A DNA stretch of 64,000 nt from Pararobbsia alpina (GTDB taxonomy: Bacteria > Pseudomonadota > Gammaproteobacteria > Burkholderiales > Burkholderiaceae). The notes under the pieces were generated by a model. It worked only from the letters and a program-made list of their open reading frames with translations, was not told the origin of the DNA and did no database searches. Each line of letters starts with the position of its first letter. Position 1 is the stretch's first letter. This document shows, in pieces, positions 35,950 to 45,470 of this stretch. The DNA lies in assembly GCF_902859895.1 (NCBI RefSeq), contig NZ_CADIKM010000011.1, positions 87,900 through 151,899 on the forward strand, given 5' to 3'. Position numbers and translations under genes: made by a program.

Positions 35950-36405
35950 TCAGCGCGTCGGGCGCTTGACCATCAGCGCACGCCGCGCATCCTTTCTCTC
36001 GATGTCATAGCCACGGTTTTGGGCAAGCTGAAGCGAAACCCGATCGGCGGTATCGACGAGCAGCGAGACTTTCTGGAAACCCTGGCTCGCCGCGTACTCT
36101 TCAAAAAAATTCAATGCCATGCTTCCCGCACCGCATCGGCGAAATGGCTTTGCAATGTAAAGATCGGTCAAGTGCATGGCGTCCGATCCACGTTCCCATC
36201 GCAGTACGCCGGCTTTCTGGTCACCGATATAGACCAGGTAGTTACTCGTGGCGTGCCACGACAGCAGAAAATCGTTCCAGCTCAGTGCATTTTCCGAAGC
36301 CATCTGGCCCTGGTTATTCGCGAGATTGTCGAGCGCACGCTCATAGATGTACTGGCGGTCATCATCCGTCGCGAGCCTGAACGATACGACTTCTTCCGTG
36401 GTCAT
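35950..36405 (-). CDS. GNAT family N-acetyltransferase
   Basis: A 151-residue acetyltransferase. The beta4-alpha3 acetyl-CoA motif is 'DLYIAKPFRRCGAGSMALNF' (Gln/Arg-x2-Gly-x-Gly variant 'RRCGAG'), followed by 'VSLLVDTADRVSLQLAQNRG' as the last conserved helix and strand. I start at ATG 36405, where family similarity begins; an in-frame start at 36603 would add 66 residues of basic, unrelated sequence. Acceptor unknown. It is convergent with the upstream SDR gene, 43 bases apart. Confidence 0.82.
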   Translation of the reverse strand: MTTEEVVSFRLATDDDRQYIYERALDNLANNQGQMASENALSWNDFLLSWHATSNYLVYIGDQKAGVLRWERGSDAMHLTDLYIAKPFRRCGAGSMALNFFEEYAASQGFQKVSLLVDTADRVSLQLAQNRGYDIERKDARRALMVKRPTR

Positions 36406-36959
36406 CAGCCTGTTCCCGGCAAAGTCGGACGCCGCTTGGCCCATATCCTGACTGGACCCGATGGATCCATCCCCGTTCTTTTCCCGCCAGCCGGCACTCG
36501 GTGGCGAATGTGTGGTCTCGCATCTGGAACGATAGAGCACCGCGCGAGCCTTGGCACTTCTGGCTGACCCTGACTTTATTCTTCCGTACATACGGTGCCG
36601 CATACCTGCCTTTGAAAATCAATCAAATGCTTTAAACACCCTGTGTTTGTTCGGTAGCGTACTGACGCGAAAGCCATTTCGTTTTATCGCGAATCAGCGA
36701 ATTGACGCTGGATTCCGGTTTTCGCCTGGGGTGTCGTGGCTTCGACCCTGGCGAGTAAAGGATTCGTGACCGACTCATTGGCCCAGAACGACCGAAGTGC
36801 AACCGGGTCAGGATCGTCGCCCTTTCCCGCTAAAGCACCTGCTTGTCCTCTATGACTGCCGTGGCGGGATCGAGTTCATGAGGGACGATGCATGAGATAA
36901 CAATGTCTGAGACGATGTCGGTCGTGACACGACTATCAACCCAGGTAGCGGAGAGCATC
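36406..36959. other. Gene-free stretch
   Basis: I find no supportable gene, RNA or repeat. Both strands show only short, poorly biased frames, including an antisense overlap with a possible long N-terminus of the acetyltransferase. The right end contains the GGAG ribosome site of the glutathione reductase gene 6 bases before its ATG. Confidence 0.45.
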
Positions 36960-38318
36960 ATGTCTTTCGATTTCGACCTGTTCGTCATCGGCGCGGGTTC
37001 GGGCGGCGTACGCACGGCCCGTTTCGCGGCGGGCTTCGGCGCGCGCGTCGCCGTCGCAGAGAGTCGCTATCTTGGCGGCACCTGCGTGAACGTGGGCTGC
37101 GTGCCCAAGAAGATGCTCGTCTACGGCGCCCACTACAGCGAAGACCTCGAACAGGCGCAGGCCTACGGCTGGTCGGCGGGCGAGCCGGCATTCGACTGGC
37201 CGACGCTGATCACACACAAGAACGCAGCGATCACGCGGCTCAACGAAGTCTATCGCGACCTGCTGACCCAATGCGGCGTAAAACTGTTCGAGGGCCATGC
37301 AAGGCTCGTCGATCCGCACACCGTCGAGATCAACGGCGAGCGCTTCAGCGCCGAGCATCTCCTGCTGGCAACCGGAACCTGGCCGACCGTGCCCGACATT
37401 CCCGGCAAGGAACACGCGATCACGTCGAACGAAGCCTTCTTCCTCGAGGCCCTGCCACGCCGTGCCGCTGTGATCGGCGCCGGATATATCGCAGTCGAGT
37501 TTGCCTCGATCTTCAATGGCCTCGGCGTGCTGACCAGCGAGATCTGCCGCAGGGACCTGTTCCTGCGCGGCTTCGATCGCGGTATCCGCGAACACCTGCG
37601 CGAAGAACTCACCAAGAAGGGCGTCGACTTGCGCTTCAAGACCCAGGTCACGCGGATCGACAAGCAGGCCGATGGCAGCCTTGCGCTGACACTCGACGAT
37701 GGCAGCACGCTCGAGACCGATCTGGTGATGTTTGCCACGGGCCGCGTGCCCAAGCTTGACGATCTCGGTCTCGAGAATACCCGCGTCGAACTCGACGAAA
37801 GGGGCTTCATCCGCGTCGACGAACATTACGTGACGACCGAACCCTCGATCCTCGCACTCGGCGACGTGATCGGCCGCGTGCAGCTCACCCCCGTCGCGAC
37901 CGCCGAGGGCATGGCTGTCGCACGGCGCCTGTTCAAGCCGGAGCAATACCGGCCGGTCGACTACCGACGGATCCCGACCGCGGTCTTCAGCCTGCCCAGT
38001 ATCGGCACCGTCGGCCTCACGGAAGACGAGGCCTTGCTCGACGGGCACAACATCACGGTCTATGAAAGCCGGTTCGGCACACTCAAGCTCGCGCTGACCG
38101 ATTCGAACGAAAAAACCATGATGAGGCTGATCGTCGATGCGGACACCGACGAGGTGCTCGGCGTGCACATGGTGGGCGCCGACGCGGGCGAGATCATCCA
38201 GGGCATGGCCATCGCCCTCAAGGCCGGCGCGACCAAGCGCATGTTCGACGACACGATCGGCATCCATCCGACATCGGCCGAGGAATTCGTGACGATGCGC
38301 ACACCCGTGTCGGCGTAG
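36960..38318 (+). CDS. gor: Glutathione-disulfide reductase
   Basis: A 452-residue flavoprotein, close to the 450 of E. coli Gor. FAD motif '[20 protein letters not shown]' at residues 9-28, redox-active disulphide Cys 42 and Cys 47 in '[13 protein letters not shown]', NADPH motif '[17 protein letters not shown]' near 170, and the C-terminal catalytic His in '[13 protein letters not shown]'. It reduces oxidised glutathione with NADPH in the cytoplasm. ATG 36960 has GGAG 6 bases upstream; the in-frame ATG at 36888 would add 24 residues. Confidence 0.92.
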   Translation: MSFDFDLFVIGAGSGGVRTARFAAGFGARVAVAESRYLGGTCVNVGCVPKKMLVYGAHYSEDLEQAQAYGWSAGEPAFDWPTLITHKNAAITRLNEVYRDLLTQCGVKLFEGHARLVDPHTVEINGERFSAEHLLLATGTWPTVPDIPGKEHAITSNEAFFLEALPRRAAVIGAGYIAVEFASIFNGLGVLTSEICRRDLFLRGFDRGIREHLREELTKKGVDLRFKTQVTRIDKQADGSLALTLDDGSTLETDLVMFATGRVPKLDDLGLENTRVELDERGFIRVDEHYVTTEPSILALGDVIGRVQLTPVATAEGMAVARRLFKPEQYRPVDYRRIPTAVFSLPSIGTVGLTEDEALLDGHNITVYESRFGTLKLALTDSNEKTMMRLIVDADTDEVLGVHMVGADAGEIIQGMAIALKAGATKRMFDDTIGIHPTSAEEFVTMRTPVSA

Positions 38319-38330
38319 AGGGCAGTCCCG

Positions 38331-39407
38331 TCACTGCTTCAGTAACTGAACCAGATACGGTTTCCACACGTCCGGATGAGCGAGCGTCTGGTGGCCGTAC
38401 GAATGTGCTGTTTCGGGTAGCTCGACAAAACGTCCGTGCGGCACCGCGACGATCTCGCGTTGCATAACGCCCATGTCAGCGGCATTGATCAGGTCGTCGG
38501 CGAAATTGACGGCCAACAGTTTTGCGCGAATGCGTGACAACTGCGGAGCGGGATTGTAATCCCACGACGATTCGAACCAGTAGAGCACGTCGTTGGGATC
38601 GCTCTTTTGCGCCGTGGCGACCAGCGAGTCATACATCCTTGTCGCGGAGTCGCGATCGGGTGCATCGGTCTGCATGCGCGCCGGATTGTTCGTGATCAGC
38701 GTGAAAATCGGCATCACACGCGTCCACTGCGCCGGGCGGGTCGTGTAGTCGCCATTCTGCCAGCCCGGATCGTTGCGGATCGCGCCGACGATCATCTGGC
38801 GCCACAGCCAGTTACGCCCCGCCATCGCGATCGGTTGGCTCGCGATCGGCATGAGCGCATCAGCCATCTCCGGATAACGCTCGCCCCACATCCATGTCTG
38901 CATCCCCCCCATCGACGTGCCGAGCACCAGCTTCAGGTGGTTCACGTGCAGCCCCTCGACCAGCAGGCGATGGTTGGCCTCGACCACATCGCCATAACCG
39001 TAGTGGGGAAACTTCGTGCGCAGCCCGTCGCTCGGCTTGCTCGAACCGCCGCGGCCGAGGCCGTCCGGAATCACGATGAAGTAGCGCTGGGTATCGAGCG
39101 GCTCGCCGGCGGCAAAAAGCTCGCGGCGCATCAAGGGCGTCAGGAACGCCTGGCCCGTACCCGTGGTTCCGTGCATCAGCAGCACCGCATTGTCCACCTC
39201 GCCGTGCGAGTCGCGATGGGGCGTGCCGAGCGTGACATAGTGGATGCGGATATCCGACATCGTGGTGCCGTCGGAGAAATGAAAATCGCGTGCAGTAAAG
39301 TCCGCTGCCTGCTCCTGCGCAGTATCGGCTGTCGCCGCCTGGACGGGCGCGACGCCTATCCATCCGCACATGCCTGCCAAGCTCAGCATGAACACTTGTC
39401 GAATCAC
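38331..39407 (-). CDS. MetX-like alpha/beta hydrolase, exported
   Basis: A 358-residue protein with an N-terminal signal peptide ('SLAGMCGWIGVAPVQA' then ATA). The fold and motifs follow homoserine O-acetyltransferase: 'IRIHYVTLGTPHRD', 'LLMHGTTGTGQAF', 'IVIPDGLGRGGSSKPSDGLR', nucleophile Ser 165 in 'LGTSMGGMQTWMW', Asp in 'VNFADDLIN' and His in 'ETAHSYGHQ'. Because it is exported, it is unlikely to be MetX; it is more likely an esterase or hydrolase of the same fold. It is convergent with gor, 12 bases apart. Confidence 0.87.
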   Translation of the reverse strand: MIRQVFMLSLAGMCGWIGVAPVQAATADTAQEQAADFTARDFHFSDGTTMSDIRIHYVTLGTPHRDSHGEVDNAVLLMHGTTGTGQAFLTPLMRRELFAAGEPLDTQRYFIVIPDGLGRGGSSKPSDGLRTKFPHYGYGDVVEANHRLLVEGLHVNHLKLVLGTSMGGMQTWMWGERYPEMADALMPIASQPIAMAGRNWLWRQMIVGAIRNDPGWQNGDYTTRPAQWTRVMPIFTLITNNPARMQTDAPDRDSATRMYDSLVATAQKSDPNDVLYWFESSWDYNPAPQLSRIRAKLLAVNFADDLINAADMGVMQREIVAVPHGRFVELPETAHSYGHQTLAHPDVWKPYLVQLLKQ

Positions 39408-39574
39408 TTATGGCCTCCTCGGGCGTACGTGGTATGAGAATTTTGAGCCCGGCCATATGGTAGGCCAGATAGACCATGCAGGCCAACCACGCAAGACCGG
39501 CACAATGCTGCCCTTGCCTTACGGATGTCATGCGGCAAACCTAGCATCGTGTGTTTGCTCGTCGACGAACCTGC

Positions 39575-40780
39575 ATGTCCGATGATCGACCCCGCAGACC
39601 GCCCATGAAGCAGTCCACGCAGCCATCCATGACTTCGACGCAGAATTCGGAAGGCCGACTCCCTCCCCACCCCACTCCGCTTCCGGCGCGACCAGGACAT
39701 GTCGAATTGAAAGCAGCCAGGCGCCGGACTCGCGCAAGCGGGTCTACCTTGAGCAGGCCAACCATGCGCCATGCGGCGACCCTGCTCGCATGCGTCGGCA
39801 TCGGGCTCGCGATAGGCGCACCGTTCGCGTTGGGCGCGCATGCCTTGCTCGCCGGCCTGCGCAGCGTCCCGCTCCTGATTTTCCTGACACTGGCGGCAAG
39901 TGCGCTCGTCAGTGCGGCGGCCAAGGCCGGCAAGCTGCACCTGCTGCAAACGGCGCTCGACCTGCGACTACGCTTCCGGCGCACGCTTGCGATGACTGTC
40001 GTGACCGATTTCGCTTTTCTGGTCTCGCCGCTCGGCGCGGCCGGGTATGGCGTCAATATGGCGCTGCTCGAGCGCGCAGGCGCTTCGTGGGCGATTGCCG
40101 CGGCGATCGTCGGAGGCGATCAGGCACTCGACCTTGTGTTCTTCACGCTGGCCATTCCCATCGCGCTCGCGCTTGCGCCAGGACCGCTCGCCTTGATGGT
40201 CCCCAAGGCCAGCCTGCCTTTGATCGCGCTTGCAGCGCTCGGCGTGGCCTGTCTCGCCGGCATCCTCTGGCTGTGCCGCCATCATGCGGGAAACGCACTC
40301 GGCGCCGCCGGGCGTCGTATTCCCTGGCTGAAATCGCGGTGGGCACGCCTGCGGCGATTCCGTGCGAACGTCGGTAGGCAATTCGCATTGCTTGTCGCGG
40401 GACCGCCGCGGCGCTTTGTCGCGTTGTTGCTCTTGACGTCGCTGCAATGGCTGCTTCGCTACGGTGCGTTATGGTTCATCCTGCTCGAACTCGGGCACCG
40501 CATACCGCTGGGTTTTGTGCTCGCGGCGCAGGCCGTCGTCCTGCACCTCGCGCTCTGGACCGGGGTGCCCGCGGGCGGCGGCGGCGGCGACCTCGGACTC
40601 GCGGCCTCGTTTGCCGCCTGGGTGCCGGCTTCCATCATGGCGACAGCGCTCGTGCTCTGGCGCTTCGCCACGCTATATTGTCCTTTGGTCCTCGGCGCGC
40701 TTGGCTTTGCGGCACTCGCCTGGCGGCGGCATATGAAGCGCGAGGTGCTTCAGTCAGGCTTCGACGAAGCCTCAACATGA
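39575..40780 (+). CDS. UPF0104 / flippase-like membrane protein (lysylphosphatidylglycerol synthase transmembrane-type)
   Basis: An approximately 401-residue integral membrane protein. After a ~60-residue basic, Pro/Thr-rich N-terminus there are about eight hydrophobic segments. 'TDFAFLVSPLGAAGYGVNMA', 'RYGALWFILLELGHR' and 'GVPAGGGGGDLGL' match the UPF0104/LPG-synthase membrane domain family, often associated with hopanoid or lipid transport and found beside glycosyltransferases, as here. The start is uncertain (ATGs at 39575, 39605 and 39629, GTG at 39551; none with a clear ribosome site). It ends in a small perfect palindrome (40757-40771) and is convergent with a glycosyltransferase gene. 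Confidence 0.75.
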   Translation: MSDDRPRRPPMKQSTQPSMTSTQNSEGRLPPHPTPLPARPGHVELKAARRRTRASGSTLSRPTMRHAATLLACVGIGLAIGAPFALGAHALLAGLRSVPLLIFLTLAASALVSAAAKAGKLHLLQTALDLRLRFRRTLAMTVVTDFAFLVSPLGAAGYGVNMALLERAGASWAIAAAIVGGDQALDLVFFTLAIPIALALAPGPLALMVPKASLPLIALAALGVACLAGILWLCRHHAGNALGAAGRRIPWLKSRWARLRRFRANVGRQFALLVAGPPRRFVALLLLTSLQWLLRYGALWFILLELGHRIPLGFVLAAQAVVLHLALWTGVPAGGGGGDLGLAASFAAWVPASIMATALVLWRFATLYCPLVLGALGFAALAWRRHMKREVLQSGFDEAST

Positions 40781-40830
40781 CTGCCATGAGTTCAAAGTCA
40801 TGCCGCGGCCCGGCTTCGATAAAACAGCAA

Positions 40831-41601
40831 TCAGGCCGCCGTATCGCGTGGCTTCCTCATTCGGACGGAAAACTTGGCCCGTTCCGCATGATCCACGCGT
40901 AGCGCGAACAACTGCCAGGTCTGCGAAAACAAGGCCAGCGGATAAGTGACCTTCAGCAGGTCGGCAATCATGCGCCACTCCGCGCGTACGCCCTTCCAGT
41001 AGCCGAGCTTCTCCGTCTTGCGCGACTGCGTGACATAGGGCCAGTGCGTAACGGCAATTCGCAGCCGGCGCGCGACGATCAGGCGATTCATGAACACCTC
41101 GATGCCGAAGCGCGGCAGGCCATGAATCTCCTTGAGCGCCTCGTCCAGCAGCTCTTTCCTGACCACTCGTTCGCCGGATACGAAGTCGAGTCCGATCGCG
41201 CGGAAGATCAACAGGCTGTTCTGCCGCAGACTCAGGCTTACGTCAGCCTTGCCCGACAGTACCGGTGTTGCGAGCGCCGTAACGTGGTTCGGAGCGAGCC
41301 CCTTGAGGTCGGCATCGAGCAGCATCAGCAACTCGCTTTGCGCGGCGGCGATACCCGTGGCCATCGCGGCGCTCTTGCCCTGATTGATCTCGTGGGAGAT
41401 CAATCGGGCCGACGAAAAGCGCCGGACGATGTCCGCGGTGCCGTCGGTCGAGCCATCGTCGACCACGATGACTTCGTCGAGCAGCGGATGCGCGCAGGCA
41501 ACGGCAAGAACGGCACCGATACGGGGTGCCTCGTTGTACGCGCAGATGATGCAGGAGATCCGGACACGACGGTCCGTTGCTGAAGCAATAGGGCTGGTCA
41601 T
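40831..41601 (-). CDS. Glycosyltransferase family 2
   Basis: A 256-residue GT-A fold protein with 'ISCIICAYNEAPRIGAVL', 'VIVVDDGSTDGTADIVRRF' and 'LLMLLDADLKGL' (DxD-like). No strong membrane helix is seen, although the C-terminal third is hydrophobic-basic. It probably adds a sugar to a lipid carrier or polysaccharide. Start chosen at ATG 41601; a TTG at 41619 would add six residues. The neighbouring flippase-like membrane protein suggests a shared envelope-glycan role. Confidence 0.85.
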   Translation of the reverse strand: MTSPIASATDRRVRISCIICAYNEAPRIGAVLAVACAHPLLDEVIVVDDGSTDGTADIVRRFSSARLISHEINQGKSAAMATGIAAAQSELLMLLDADLKGLAPNHVTALATPVLSGKADVSLSLRQNSLLIFRAIGLDFVSGERVVRKELLDEALKEIHGLPRFGIEVFMNRLIVARRLRIAVTHWPYVTQSRKTEKLGYWKGVRAEWRMIADLLKVTYPLALFSQTWQLFALRVDHAERAKFSVRMRKPRDTAA

Positions 41602-41897
41602 GGAGTAATGCGATTGCAAGGCGGAACGAAGCGATCTTCTCGCGCGAAGGACGATGCATTCTGACCGCGCTTTGTGATCCTGTCATGCCTTTCCCTTTGT
41701 CGCGTACTTGCGGCCCGCTGTGTTTTGCCGGCGGTACGTGGGCCATGCATCCGCCGGACCTTCGCGGAGGAGCCTCACGTCCGACGTTCGTGGGCCGCGT
41801 GCCAGCGCACGTCGCCTGATGCGGTAGTCCCACATAGTCGTTAGGGAAACTCCGGGGCATCGATCGATTGATCCCGAGTCGATCCATGACTAGGATA

Positions 41898-41911
41898 CTA
41901 ACTCGCGTTAG
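41898..41911. promoter_or_regulatory. LacI-type operator O2 (upstream copy)
   Basis: CTAACTCGCGTTAG, 5-base arms around TCGC, identical to the copy at 42021. Even-length palindromes with a central CG are typical of LacI-family operators, and two copies allow looping. Confidence 0.75.
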
Positions 41912-42020
41912 CCTGATTCCCAGCAAGTCGTTCGGAAGCCTGTCGCGCCTGTTAGAGCGGTTACCATCCGGGCGAATAGCGAACGGTAAACCTATCTCGA
42001 TGCCGCAATCCCTCTTTCAA

Positions 42021-42034
42021 CTAACTCGCGTTAG
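42021..42034. promoter_or_regulatory. LacI-type operator O1 (proximal copy)
   Basis: CTAACTCGCGTTAG again, ending 21 bases before the permease ATG at 42056. Its position suits roadblock or promoter-overlap repression by the LacI-type protein encoded at 46988-48052. Confidence 0.8.
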
Positions 42035-42055
42035 CTGAACAGACAAGGAGACAAG

Positions 42056-42991
42056 ATGGCTCTGCTGCATGGCGTAGAAGAAGGGCGCGCTCCGGCTCGC
42101 TCAACCCCTCGCTTCGCGTGGCACCGTAACGCCGAGGCCATCACCGCACTTTTGCTGATACTGCCGGCCTTGATCGGCCTGGTGATCTTCTATCTGATCC
42201 CTGCCGTGCGCGCGATGGTCATCAGCGCGACGGACTGGAACCTGATGTCGGTGCCGCGCCCAGTTGGACTCGACAACTATCGGGCGATGCTTGCGGACGG
42301 CAAGTTCTGGCACGCGCTCAAACTGTCAGCCTACTACGTACTGTTCAATATTCCGCTGCAGACTGTGATCGGCCTGCTGCTCGCCTCGCTGATGGATCGC
42401 CTGATCCGCGCCGTATCGGTACGTGCAATCCTGCTGCTGCCCTATCTATTGTCGAACGTGCTCGTCGCGCTGATGTGGGTCTGGCTGCTCGATCCGGTGC
42501 TCGGCTGGGTCAATGCGCTGCTCCATGCGCTCGGCCTCGCGAACCATTCGTTCTTCGGCTCGCCGGTGGAGGCACTGGCAACGGTCGCGGCAGTCAATAT
42601 CTGGCGTTACATGGGCATGGTCTCGCTGCTGTTCCTCGCGGGCATGCAAGGCATTCCGCGCAGCCTCTACGAAGCCGCCGCACTCGATGGCGCGAGCGAA
42701 TGGCAGATGTTCAGGCGCATCACGCTGCCCCTGTTGCGACCGGTCATGGTGTTCGTGCTCGTGACAAGCATCACCGGCTCGTTCCAGATCTTCGACACCG
42801 TCGCCGTCACGACCGGGGGCGGCCCTGCCGAGTCGACGCGCGTGATCGTCTTTTACATCTACGAGAACGCATTCAAGTTCTACAAGATGGGCTATGCCTC
42901 GGCGATGTCGATGGCGCTGTTGCTGATCATGATCGTCTATACGACCTTGCAGATGCGGCTGTTCAAAGCCGGCGAATCGGACCTTGCCTGA
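42056..42991 (+). CDS. Sugar ABC transporter permease (MalF/UgpA type)
   Basis: A 311-residue membrane protein with six helices. The cytoplasmic EAA loop that docks to the ATPase is 'YEAAALDGASEWQMFRRITL', and 'TGGGPAESTRVIVFYIYENAF' is the family C-terminal segment. AAGGAG lies 6 bases before the ATG. The second permease, binding protein and GH4 enzyme follow on the same strand, forming an oligosaccharide importer of the CUT1 class. No ATPase gene is present in the operon. Confidence 0.93.
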   Translation: MALLHGVEEGRAPARSTPRFAWHRNAEAITALLLILPALIGLVIFYLIPAVRAMVISATDWNLMSVPRPVGLDNYRAMLADGKFWHALKLSAYYVLFNIPLQTVIGLLLASLMDRLIRAVSVRAILLLPYLLSNVLVALMWVWLLDPVLGWVNALLHALGLANHSFFGSPVEALATVAAVNIWRYMGMVSLLFLAGMQGIPRSLYEAAALDGASEWQMFRRITLPLLRPVMVFVLVTSITGSFQIFDTVAVTTGGGPAESTRVIVFYIYENAFKFYKMGYASAMSMALLLIMIVYTTLQMRLFKAGESDLA

Positions 42992-43000
42992 GGACATACC

Positions 43001-43933
43001 ATGCCACGCTCCACCCCGTTCGTCGCATCGAGCTTGGACTACGCGTTCACCCAGGCCCCTCGTCTGCGCTTGGGCCGCATGCTTGCCTGGCTTGCGCTCG
43101 GCGCGATGATCGCGATCACCGTGATACCGCTCTGGATCGTGTTGCGCACGGCGCTCACGCCGTCACGCGAGCTCTATTCGTCGGCTGCCTCGATCGTGCC
43201 GCCATCGATCACGCTCGACAATTTCCGCCGGGTGCTCGGTTTCGTCACGGGCGACGCGGCCCTGGCCGACGGCGGATCAGGCAGCGAGGTCAATTTCTCG
43301 CAGTCGCTGCTGAACTCGGTCATCTTCACCGGAGTCATCGTCGTCGGCCAGGTCATCTTCAGTGCGATGGCGGCCTATGCCTTCGCGCGCCTGCGGTTTC
43401 CTGGCCGGCGCCCCTTGTTCGCACTGTTCCTGCTTTCGATGATGCTGCCGAACATCGTACTGTTCATTCCGAACTTCATCCTGATCAAAGACCTGGGCTG
43501 GCTCAATACCTATGCGGGCATGGTCGCGCCCTTCTGTCTCGTCTCGGCCTTCTCGATCTTTTTTCTGCGCCAGTTCTTCCTGTCGATTCCCTATGAACTC
43601 GAGGAAGCCGCGCGGCTCGACGGTGCGTCTTACTTCGCGATCTTCTGGCGCATCGTGTTGCCGATCAGCATGACGCCGATCGCGACCGTCGCGATTTTGT
43701 CGAGCATCAATGCATGGAACGAATTCTTCTGGCCCTTCATCGTCGCGAACGGCGAAGACATGCAGGTGCTCACCGTCGCCCTGCAGGCATTCAAATCGCA
43801 GACTCCACAAGGCGCACCGGACTGGACAGGCCTGATGGCCGCCGCGTTCCTGACCGTTCTGCCGACGCTCGCCCTGCTGATCGCGTTCGGCCGACGCGTC
43901 GTCGAATCGGTGCAGTTCAGTGGCGGGAAATAA
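43001..43933 (+). CDS. Carbohydrate ABC transporter permease (MalG/UgpE type)
   Basis: A 310-residue membrane protein with six helices. The EAA loop is 'YELEEAARLDGASYFAIFWR' and the usual 'NAWNEFFWPFIVA' follows. It starts 9 bases after the first permease stop, so the two are translated from one transcript and form the heterodimeric channel. An unusual insertion between the first and second helices ('VTGDAALADGGSGSEVNFSQ') enlarges the periplasmic loop. Confidence 0.93.
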   Translation: MPRSTPFVASSLDYAFTQAPRLRLGRMLAWLALGAMIAITVIPLWIVLRTALTPSRELYSSAASIVPPSITLDNFRRVLGFVTGDAALADGGSGSEVNFSQSLLNSVIFTGVIVVGQVIFSAMAAYAFARLRFPGRRPLFALFLLSMMLPNIVLFIPNFILIKDLGWLNTYAGMVAPFCLVSAFSIFFLRQFFLSIPYELEEAARLDGASYFAIFWRIVLPISMTPIATVAILSSINAWNEFFWPFIVANGEDMQVLTVALQAFKSQTPQGAPDWTGLMAAAFLTVLPTLALLIAFGRRVVESVQFSGGK

Positions 43934-44013
43934 CCCAACCGAAGCACAGCCGATACGCAACCGGGGCAGTCACACAAATGCATGTGCAAGCCGATGACTC
44001 AGCAGGCAATTAA

Positions 44014-44030
44014 GTAAGCGGCACGCTTAC
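44014..44030 (+). other. Intercistronic hairpin before the binding-protein gene
   Basis: GTAAGCG-GCA-CGCTTAC, exact 7-base arms with a 3-base loop, about 54 bases upstream of the binding protein start and 80 bases after the permease stop. No T-run follows, so RNA stabilisation or processing is more likely than termination. Confidence 0.55.
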
Positions 44031-44084
44031 AGAACACCGATGCCCGGCACGATCCGGCATCGATCAATCAAAGGAGACACGACA

Positions 44085-45428
44085 ATGAAGCGACAACAGC
44101 CGATCCGCACCGCATTTGCCATGTTGGCCGCGCTCGCGGGAGCGGCCGGCCTTGCGCTCGCAAGCGCCGGCACGGCGCAGGCGGGCCCGGTCGAGATCAA
44201 ATACGTCCTCTGGGATTCGAATCAGCGACCCGCCTATCAAAGCTGCGCGACGCAGTTCGAAAAGGAGAACCCCGATATCCACGTGAAAATCTCCCAGATC
44301 GGCTGGTTCGACTACTGGACCGCGCTGGCCACGCAGTTCGTCTCCGGCACGGCACCCGATGTGATCACGAACCATCTGATGAAGTATCCGGAGATGGTCG
44401 CCAACCACCAGCTCGTCGACCTCACACCGTATATCCAGCGCGACAAGGTCGCCACGGACGGCTACTACCCGTCGCTGCTCGCGAACTGGAGCAAGGACGG
44501 TCATCAGTACGGCTTGCCGAAGGACTGGGACACGATCGTGCTGGTCTACAACAAGCAGATGCTCAAGGATGCGGGCATCGATCCGGCGGCGATACCTGGC
44601 TGGACCTGGAACGATCGAGACGGCGGCAGTTTCGAAGCAGCCATCGCGAAGCTCACGCTTGACGATAACGGCAAGCGGGGTGGCACGCCCGGTTTCGATG
44701 CCCAGCATGTCAAAGTGCGCGGCTACCAGGTCGCGACCACCGGCGGCATGATGGGTCAGACCGAATGGAGTCCCTTCGCGGTATCCGAGGGCTTCAAATT
44801 CAACGACGGTCCGTGGACCACGCACTACTACTACGACGATCCGCGTCTCGCCCGCACACTCCAGTGGCTCGCGAACCTCAGCAAGAAAGGCTATTCCGCG
44901 CGATACGACGAAGCCAGCAAGCTCGGCAAGCCGGCGCTGTTCGCGGCGGGCAAGACCGCGATGGTCGCCGACGGTTCGTGGATGGTGAACTGGTATGCCT
45001 CGAACGCGAAGTTCGGGGTCGGCTATGCCGTGCTCCCGCAGGGGCCCAACGGCCGCGCGACGATGTTCAACGGCCTCGCGGATTCGATCTACAGCGGCAG
45101 CAAGCACAAGGAAGAAGCGTGGAAATGGGTCAAGTACCTCGGCTCGGCGAGTTGCCAGTCGGTGATTGCCCAGCGCGGCGTGGTGTTCCCCGCGCTGCGG
45201 CAGCTCGACCAGATGACCGTCGACGCGCACGCGAAGCAAGGCATCGACACGAAGGCCTTTCTGGACATGACAAAAGCCACGACGTTCCAGCCGCCGATCG
45301 CCAACGGCGGCGCGCAGATCGACTCGATCATGGATTCGGCGATCGAAGCGATCCTGCTCGGCCAGGCCGAGGCGGCGCCCGCGCTCAAGGACGCCAACCA
45401 GAAAGTCAACGAGGTCACGCAGCACTAG
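44085..45428 (+). CDS. ABC transporter extracellular sugar-binding protein (CUT1)
   Basis: A 447-residue periplasmic protein with a signal peptide ('AFAMLAALAGAAGLALASAG' then TAQA, cleavage before GPV). The mature protein has 'YVLWDSNQRPAYQSCATQFE', 'GTAPDVITNHLMKYPEMVAN', 'GLPKDWDTIVLVYNKQML' and 'MVADGSWMVNWYAS', typical of oligosaccharide-binding proteins. ATG 44085 has GGAG 8 bases upstream; an in-frame ATG at 44040 would spoil the signal peptide. The adjacent GH4 gene suggests an alpha-galactoside or alpha-glucoside ligand. Confidence 0.92.
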   Translation: MKRQQPIRTAFAMLAALAGAAGLALASAGTAQAGPVEIKYVLWDSNQRPAYQSCATQFEKENPDIHVKISQIGWFDYWTALATQFVSGTAPDVITNHLMKYPEMVANHQLVDLTPYIQRDKVATDGYYPSLLANWSKDGHQYGLPKDWDTIVLVYNKQMLKDAGIDPAAIPGWTWNDRDGGSFEAAIAKLTLDDNGKRGGTPGFDAQHVKVRGYQVATTGGMMGQTEWSPFAVSEGFKFNDGPWTTHYYYDDPRLARTLQWLANLSKKGYSARYDEASKLGKPALFAAGKTAMVADGSWMVNWYASNAKFGVGYAVLPQGPNGRATMFNGLADSIYSGSKHKEEAWKWVKYLGSASCQSVIAQRGVVFPALRQLDQMTVDAHAKQGIDTKAFLDMTKATTFQPPIANGGAQIDSIMDSAIEAILLGQAEAAPALKDANQKVNEVTQH

Positions 45429-45470
45429 CGTTGGCCCTGAACATTCAATCCACTTGCACCGGAGATTCAG

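Larger units (their letters stand above)
41602..42055. other. Regulatory region of the alpha-galactoside operon
   Basis: No gene seen between the glycosyltransferase and permease genes. It contains two identical 14-base palindromes (41898 and 42021, 123 bases apart) and between them a looser inverted repeat, GGTTACC near 41960 and GGTAAACC near 41985. Confidence 0.65.

Noticed and set aside
36936..38267. A 443-codon frame antisense to gor
   Set aside because: Same reason: antisense of a complete glutathione reductase.
40757..40771. Perfect palindrome GGCTTCG-A-CGAAGCC as a terminator
   Set aside because: It lies within the coding end and has no T-run; may be chance from codon use.
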